Assembly (NCBI GenBank): GCA_003024175.1 | Contig: MDYQ01000158.1 | Location: 1-64,000 of the forward strand | Direction of reading: 5' to 3' | From: Planoprotostelium fungivorum | Lineage: Eukaryota > Evosea > Variosea > Cavosteliida > Cavosteliaceae | DNA: 64,000 nt | Shown: piece after piece, positions 57,324 to 64,000 of the stretch | Position numbering within the stretch: the stretch's first letter is position 1 | How the letters are laid out: each line of letters begins with the position of its first letter | Notes under the pieces: generated by a model | The model's input: only the letters and a program-made list of their open reading frames with translations | What the model was told of the DNA's origin: nothing | Database searches by the model: none | Made by a program: the position numbers and the translations under genes

Positions 57324-60300
57324 TTATCCCCATACGTCGAGAACCACTCTTTCTTCCTGTACCATCTCCACAAACTTGTTTTTTGCTTCTTCTGCTGTGG
57401 AACCAGTTGACTTGGCGATGATTCGTCGTAACTCTTCCTGCACATCCTTCGCCATCGTTCTTGCATCACCACAAACATAGAACCTTCCATTCTGCTTCAT
57501 CAGAATATCCGTGATCAAGTCCTATATTATGAAATCAATACAAGGCCAAGTGATAAGAATTCACCTCCTGTTCCCGCATTATGTGCTGTACGTAAATTTT
57601 GTTGTTCTGATCACGAGAAAATGCCACATGCAACTTGGCCAACCCTCGTACTTCGAAGTCCAACAGCTCCTCTGCATAGATGAAATCTTCCTTTCGTGAT
57701 CGACATCCAAAGAACAGATGCAGCTGTCCGATCGTTCCGTGCTGCTGCTGTATGTGCTCTCTCTCTTGCAAGAAGCCTCGGAAAGGAGCCAAGCCAGTGC
57801 CGTTACAGACACAGATGACAGGCGTCATGTGATCTGCAGGATATCTCATCGGTGACGTCACCACGTGACACTCGATCTTGCTGCCCACTTGCAGTCTGCC
57901 CAGATAGACTGATGCTACTCCGCTGTGCTCTCTGCCTGTGGCTGTAGTGAAGAGCACTTGACCCACTGACAGCGTCAGCTTGCTGCTGTCTCTCTTTGGC
58001 GATGACGAGATGCTGTATGACCTCTTCTTCAGCGTCGGCAGCACTCCTAGCAGCACGCCTAGCGGTATCTTCACGTCTGGCAGCTGACTCAGCAGTTCCA
58101 CCACGTTGATGCCGTTCTTGACGATCTCCTTCTCATACGCTTCCAGCGCCTCTTGTGTCTTTCCTCCGTATCTCTGCAGCTTTGCCTTGTATGGATGCTG
58201 ATCGATCAGCGCCTCAGTGATGGCTTGTATGACAGGACGTGTGACGATGCCGTTGATGTCCAGCTCTCTGCTCAGTATCTGTCCCAGCCTGACAGGACCG
58301 AGAGGACACCAGGATGGAATGGGCAAGTTTGACTTGGACACTGCCTTCAGCCATGTGTTGCTGTCATAGCCGAGAGACTTGCACATCTGATCGACTAAGT
58401 GCGGATGATTCCACGCCTGTTTATTCCGTCAGAGCTGCAGCCTCCCAAACTAATTCATTCGTATATGCGATGCAATAAGTCTACTCACTGTGATCTCTAG
58501 ATGATCGCCAGCCTCGTACTTCACATCTGCTGGTAATGCCATCTCTACATGTACTGTCGACCTGCCTGATCCCTCTGACTGCAGCTCTCTCACTTCTGTG
58601 ATCGCGTACTGCCCCTCCTCCCCTTTCTGTGCTTCATGATGATCTACAACAATGAAGTCCAGGTGCGATCCGGCAGGCTTGACCAGTGTCTTGTGATCCA
58701 CGCCAGGCAACAGTCCCAGCTCGATGGCGAAGAAGTACCACAGAATGTCTTGTAGTGCCTCAAACTTGGTCTGCAGGTCTATATCCTCATCTCCCGGTTC
58801 ATAAGAGGAGAGCTTTGTGGCTCCAAGAGTGGGCAGCATGTCTTCGACAAGCTTGGGAAAGGCAAGATAGGTGATGTTCCACTGCGAGTTGCCCACTCCA
58901 AACACTGAGAAGTTCATGTGCTTGGCTGCGTCCCTCTTTCCTGCCTTCTGACAGTCCATCATCCAGTTCTTGAACTTCTTTGCGTTGTCTGGTGGATGTC
59001 CGTTCCTTTCATTTGTCATCTTACAGAGAACTAATGTCGACTCACCATGTGCTCGTGATGATCAGCATCGTGTGATGTTCTTTCACTTCCTGTCCGTTCG
59101 CCAGGTATTTGTCATAGTACTCGTCCAGTGAGCTCACGCTGTACTGTATGTTCAGCTCTGACGCCTTTCTCGCTGTAGAGTATGCGAACTCTTTCGATGT
59201 CCCCGTGTTCGATCCGTAGAGGATGTGAAACATGCCTGTCTTCATCTCCTCTTTCATGCCCATCAGTCTTGCTGTCTGTGAGACTGTGCGTCGCTTGTTC
59301 GTGTAGACTTTCTCTTCTGTCTCTTCTTTGTCGATGGAAATGAACGGCGAGCTCATCAATGGGGCGTTCGGTTCACCCTCTTTCCTTGCATGTCCCAGTA
59401 ATTTCTTCCTCTTGATAAACTTCATTGGAATGTCTGTTGGCGGGAACATGACATCGTTCCCCTCGACGATGGGGTGAGTGGCAGAAGTCCTCGCATCGTA
59501 CAGTTGGTAGAGGAGGCACAGGTTCACTTTCACTTCCGTCAGCGCGAAGACGTTGCCCAGGCAGGTCCTGTGGTAGCCACCGAACGGTATGTACTGCGCT
59601 GGATGATGCTTGGCCACGTTCTCAGGCAAGAAACGATCTGGATCGAATCGATCTGGATCTGGCCAGTACTTGCTGTTACGGTGGGTGTCATAGATGGAGA
59701 TGAAGATGTTGCAGGGGTCTAAGATCCATTCGTCGTTGATGACGGTCGTCTCGTGCAGCCCTCGGACGGCTGACTGAGCGGGGGGATGCATTCTGAGAGT
59801 CTCCCTCAGCACTAGATCCATGTACTTGAGATCCTTCAATTGTTGAAACCCAGGTCTCTTCAGCGATGTGCCGTCTGTTTTGTCATTCAGTGGATGTGAA
59901 GGGAAGGTGAGAGAGGAAGAGCGAGAATAGAAGTGGACGTAATCTCACCCAAATGCAACACTTCCTTCAGCTCTCTCTTGATTCTCTTCTCCACGTGTGG
60001 GTTCTGTGAGATCTCGAAGATGGCCCACGATTGTAACAGGGCGGAAGTCTTGTGACCGGCCACCAGAATCGTCAAAATCTGATCCTTCACTTCGCGTGAC
60101 GTCAGCTTTCTTCCCGTCTCGGGGTCGGAGGCTCTGGCCATGAGAGCGAGGAGGTCGTGACGCTCATCCGTGAGAGGATGACTCATGATCTCATCCAAGA
60201 TGTGATCCAATACCTCCAACATCTTGAAGAACTTGACGTTCCTGGCGACGGGAAGTTTGTTGAAGAGGCCTAGCCTTGTCTGCCTCTTGATACCTTCATC

Positions 60301-61089
60301 GGATAGCCACTCGAAGGTCTCGTTGAATTCACGTTTCAGTTCGGTGTGTCCACTGGAGATACCCAGACCAACTTCACAGATGGCCTCCAGCATGCACCTC
60401 TCAGATAATCTGATCATCGATCAGACACCATGATTCACACCACGATCAGAGAAGATGACCTCACCGGATGAGCTTCACTACGTGGTTCGTGTTATATTCC
60501 TTTTCGATCTCGTCGAGGAATTCGAGACCTAATCGGTGAAACATGGGTACGAAATTGGACACCGCTCTTCCAGTGAAGATGGACTGCAGAATCCTCCTAG
60601 GGAAAGCCCAAATATCTCCGTCGGCCTGCTTGATCTTCAGTCGCTGGGGTACGTGATGTGATGATCTATTGAGAGATGCGCACCAGAAAGATCCCCTCTG
60701 CGGCTAGCTCTTGTTTTGGCAGCCGCTTATCGCGCTCTTTCAGTAGAATGGCAATCAGTTCAGGATCAGAAAGAAGATACACTTTCTTCCCCAAGAACTT
60801 GAGTCGTACCAGAGGTCCATACTGCTTCTGTAGTCGTCTGGCAGCCACCCAGAAGTCAGGCATGAGATCGGGTAGATTGTGAACAAACAGACTGTAGGGT
60901 GGTCCTGTCTCCTCGTCAGTCTTTCTTTCGAGGCTTCTCTATTCGCACACCTGGTGGCCTCTTTAGTGCTGTATGTGATACAGGGTGTCGTTTAGAATTG
61001 GTGTTTTCTGTACTGGAGCACAAGTTGGACCGACTGAAATCTTGGTCCAGATGTGGACAACTCATATCAGATTCCTCCTTGATGCTCAT
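57324..61089 (-). CDS. Self-sufficient cytochrome P450-reductase fusion (CYP102/CYP505 type), copy A
   Basis: The 5' exon at 61089 (MSIKEESDMSCPHLDQDFSR) is inferred, joined over a 43-nt intron to SLERKTDEETGPPYSLFVHN. P450 part: VAARRLQKQYGPLVRLKF, I-helix LTILVAGHKTSALLQSW, ExxR in LVLRETLRMHPPAQSA, PERF-like DPDRFDPDRFLPEN, heme loop YIPFGGYHRTCLGNVFAL. Reductase part: FMN FHILYGSNTGTSKEFA and VFGVGNSQWNITY, FAD KKRSYSISSSPKRD, NADPH CNGTGLAPFRGFLQER and GRFYVCGDARTMAKDV, ending VVLDVWG. All redox motifs are intact. No membrane anchor is evident, so it is likely soluble. Relatives hydroxylate fatty acids sub-terminally. One oddity: the acidic residue of the I-helix AGxET pair is Lys (AGHKTS). 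It is the left copy of a tandem pair. Confidence 0.93.
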
Positions 61090-61433
61090 TTTGGGCCTGA
61101 GACGCTAAGAAAGATGTCGTCGATGCCTCTCTCACTTTTCATCATTCCTCAATACTGTCGAATATGGCTCAGCAGGGACATAGTGATCGACGATGGCCTC
61201 GTCCATCTCGGTTTGAAAGGGTGCCAGAAAAGTCTGACGACATGAAAATGCGGCATCAATTTATCCGCTAAACCCTAAGCCAGTCGCCACAGATGGGAAT
61301 TCAGGAAAGTTGGACTTGGAATGGGAATAGGACTGTCATCGATTCCGCAAGAAAATAACTATGTAGTTCCCCGTGCATTTTCGGCGTGGGAACGACAAAG
61401 AAACAGATCAATAACCAAAACACGATTCTAAAT
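61090..61433. promoter_or_regulatory. Intergenic spacer between tandem P450 genes
   Basis: 344 bp between the inferred start of copy A and the stop of copy B. It does not resemble coding sequence of either copy and presumably holds the promoter of copy A. Confidence 0.4.
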
Positions 61434-64000
61434 TTATCCCCACACATCGAGAACAACCCGCTCCTCTTGAATCATCTCGACAAGTTTGTTTTTCGCTTCT
61501 TCTGCTGTACTGCCGGTGGACTTGACGATCATCCGTCTCAGCTCTTCTTGTACATCCTTCGCCATCGTTCTTGCATCACCACAGACATAGAACCTTCCGT
61601 TCTGCTTCATCAGAATATCCGCCAGCAGCTCCTATTGAATCATTCAGAGTGCGATCTCATACAGCATCGCTGGAGATGGATGTCTAAGCCCACCTTTTGT
61701 CCTCTCATCATATGTTGTACATAGACTTTCTCTTCTTGGTCTCGCGAGAACGCTACATGCAATTTGACCAACCCTCGTGCCTCGTAGTCCAGCAACTCCT
61801 CTGCATAGATGAAGTCTTCCTTTCGTGATCGACATCCAAAGAACAGATGCAGCTGTCCAATCGATCCATGCTGCTGCTGTATGTGCTCTCTCTCTTGCAA
61901 GAAGCCTCGGAAAGGAGCCAAGCCAGTGCCGTTGCACACACAGATGACAGGCGTCATGTGATCTGCAGGATATCTCATCGGCGATGTCACCACGTGACAC
62001 TCGATCTTGCTACCGACTTGCAGTCTGCCCAGATAGACTGATGCTACTCCGCTGTGCTCTCTGCCTGTGGCTGTAGTGAAGAGCACTTGACCCACTGACA
62101 GCGTCAGCTTGCTGCTGTCTCTCTTTGGCGATGACGAGATGCTGTATGACCTCTTCTTCAGCGTCGGCAGCACTCCCAGCAGCACGCCTAGCGGTATCTT
62201 CACGTCTGGCAGCTGACTCAGCAGCTCTACTACGTTGATGCCGTTCTTGACGATCTCCTTCTCATACGCTTCCAGCGCCTCTTGTGTCTTTCCTCCGTAT
62301 CTCTGCAGCTTTGCCTTGTATGGATGCTGATCGCTCAGCGCCTCAGTGATGGCTTGTATGACAGGACGTGTGATGACGCCGTTGATGTCCAGCTCTCTGC
62401 TCAGTATCTGTCCTAGTCTCACAGGACCGAGAGGACACCAGGATGGAATGGGCAAGTTTGACTTGGACACTGCCTTCAGCCATGTGTTGCTGTCATAGCC
62501 AAGAGACTTGCACATCTGATCGACTAAGTGTGGATGGTTCCAGGCCTGGATGTTTTCGTCAGAACGCATTTTTGGATAATTTCGTGGAAAAGAATATGGA
62601 TCTTGAAAATATGCTCGATGAAATACGAAGAAGTGATGAATGATATGTATTTATCTACTCACCGTGATTTCCAGATGATCTCCTGCCTCGTACTTCACAT
62701 CTGCTGGTAGTGCGATCTCTACATGTACTGTTGACCGTCCAGATCCCTCTGACTGCAGCTCTCTCACTTCTGTGATCGCGTACTGTCCTCCCTCTTCCTT
62801 CTGTTCTTTGGGTCCTTCTACCACGATGAAGTCCAAGTGCGATCCGGCAGGCTTGACCAGAGTCTTACGATCAATGGTGGGCATGATTCCCAACTCGATG
62901 GCAAAGTAGTACCACAGAATGTCTTGTAGTGCCTCAAACTTGGTCTGTAAGTCCTTGTCTTCGTCTCCTGGCTCGTACGAGGAGAGCTTTGTGGCTCCAA
63001 GAGTGGGCAGCATGTCTTCGACAAGCTTGGGAAAGGCAAGATAGGTGATGTTCCACTGCGAGTTGCCCACTCCAAACACTGAGAAGTTCATGTGCTTGGC
63101 TGCGTCCCTCTTTCCTGCCTTCTGACAGTCCATCATCCAGTTCTTGAACTTCTTTGCGTTCTCCGGTGGATGTCCGTTCCTGGATATCATAGATCAGTCT
63201 GTGAGGAGCAAAGAAGCTGACTCACCATGTGCTCGAGATGATGAGCATCGTGTGTTGCTCCTTCACCTCCTTTCCGCTCGCCAGATACTTGTCATAGTAC
63301 TCATCCAGAGAAGACACGTGATGCTTGACGTTCAGCTCGATCGCCTTTCTCGCTGTGGTAAGGGCAAACTCCTTCGAAGTTCCCGTGTTGGAGCCGTAGA
63401 GGATGTGGAAAGTTCCCATCGTCATCTCTTCCTTCATTTTGATCAACCGACTGGCCTGTGAGGCCGTTCGAAGCTTGTTCGGGCCAGTCTTGGCCGGCTC
63501 TTCCTTCTTTTTGATGACAGGGGGTGGTGACAGGATGACCGACTCTCCTCCATCTCTCTTCACGTGTCCCAGCATCTTCTTTCTCTTCATGAAATTCATC
63601 GGTAGATCTGTTGGTGGAAACAGCAGGTCGTTACCTTCGATGATGGGGTGTAAGGCTGACACTCGAGGCTCGTACAGCTGGTAGAGGAGGCACAGGTTGA
63701 TCTTCACTTCCGTCAGCGCGAAGACGTTGCCCAGGCAGGTCCTGTGGTAGCCACCGAACGGTATGTACTGCGCTGGATGATGCTTGGCCACGTTCTCAGG
63801 CAAGAAACGATCTGGATCGAATCGATCTGGATCTGGCCAGTACTTGCTGTTACGGTGGGTGTCATAGATGGAGATGAAGATGTTGCAGGGGTCTAAGATC
63901 CACTCGTTGACGGGGGTCTTCTCGTACAATCCTCGGACGGCTGACTGAGCGGGGGGATGCATTCTGAGAGTCTCTTTCAGCACCAAGTCCATGTACTTCA
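61434..64000 (-). CDS. Self-sufficient cytochrome P450-reductase fusion, copy B (N-terminus outside window)
   Basis: Tandem duplicate of the gene at 57324-61089, cut by the window end at the K helix (MDLVLKETLRMHPPAQSAVR). Visible parts: heme loop YIPFGGYHRTCLGNVFAL, FMN FHILYGSNTGTSKEFAL, FAD KKRSYSISSSPKRD, NADPH CNGTGLAPFRGFLQER, C-terminus VVLDVWG with TAA at 61434-61436. Identity to copy A is patchy: stretches of about 200 bp around the heme loop and parts of the FAD/NADPH domain look identical or nearly so, while the linker between P450 and FMN domains (GHVKRDGGESVILSPPPVIK) and the introns differ clearly. The I-helix lies outside the window, so the Lys substitution seen in copy A cannot be compared. 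Confidence 0.93.

Noticed and set aside
1-64000. tRNA, rRNA, CRISPR arrays, transposons with transposase, retroelement or viral genes
   Set aside because: No cloverleaf, rRNA-like block, spaced repeat array or element protein motif was recognised on either strand.

Overview
This is a compact, intron-rich eukaryotic window that best fits an amoebozoan, probably a protosteloid amoeba of the Planoprotostelium type. That assignment is inferred from gene content, not from a database match. The supporting genes are a Shk-like kinase ending in an SH2 domain, a Cbl-like adaptor, further SH2 proteins, a leucine-rich-repeat (LRR) receptor kinase, an RGS/TBC protein, a fungal-type GH72 glucanosyltransferase and self-sufficient P450-reductase fusions. 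Most introns I could place by reading are only about 36-60 nt long. They start mainly with GTGAG or GTGGG and end in TAG or CAG. Genes are packed with gaps from 50 to a few hundred bp, and one convergent pair overlaps in coding sequence.

Layout. 1-5649 (-): a large protein of repeated ASH-type Ig-fold domains, cut by the window start. 5798-10166 (-): LRR receptor with a degenerate kinase domain. 10628-11652 (+): coiled-coil protein. 11715-13484 (-): GH72 glucanosyltransferase with X8 domain and GPI-type tail. 13877-14335 (+): small unknown protein. 14786-16815 (+): WD40-SH2 fusion, overlapping tail to tail with 16801-17594 (-), a SANT/Myb-like protein. 17874-22901 (-): RGS-GRAM-TBC protein. 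23248-24172 (-): Rab11. 25012-34303 (+): giant mucin-like transmembrane protein with a truncated sedolisin head and a GPS-like juxtamembrane element. 34540-35311 (+): secreted unknown. 35582-38379 (-): Cbl-like adaptor with two SH2 domains and a tyrosine-motif tail. 38574-39467 (+): Mis18-like centromere protein. 39640-41505 (-): SUT/SLC45-type sugar transporter. 41994-43116 (-): secreted class 3 lipase. 43238-44858 (-): vWA protein with GPI-type tail. 45084-47343 (-): Lys/Glu-rich coiled coil. 47561-49212 (+): proteasome ATPase Rpt5. 49472-53113 (+): Shk-like kinase. 53566-57274 (+): DUF3712/LEA2-like membrane protein. 57324-61089 and 61434-64000 (-): tandem P450-reductase fusions, the second cut by the window end.

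Two themes stand out. First, unrelated genes carry introns that share sequence: a DNA-palindromic tail built on TGATGACGTCATCAG and a motif CATCTACAACG/CGTTGTAGATG present in both orientations. This looks like introner-type intron spread. Second, the window is rich in phosphotyrosine and G-protein signalling genes with unusual domain combinations: WD40-SH2, Cbl-like tandem SH2, Shk-like kinase, pseudokinase receptor, RGS+TBC and Rab11. No rRNA, tRNA, CRISPR array or recognisable transposon was seen.
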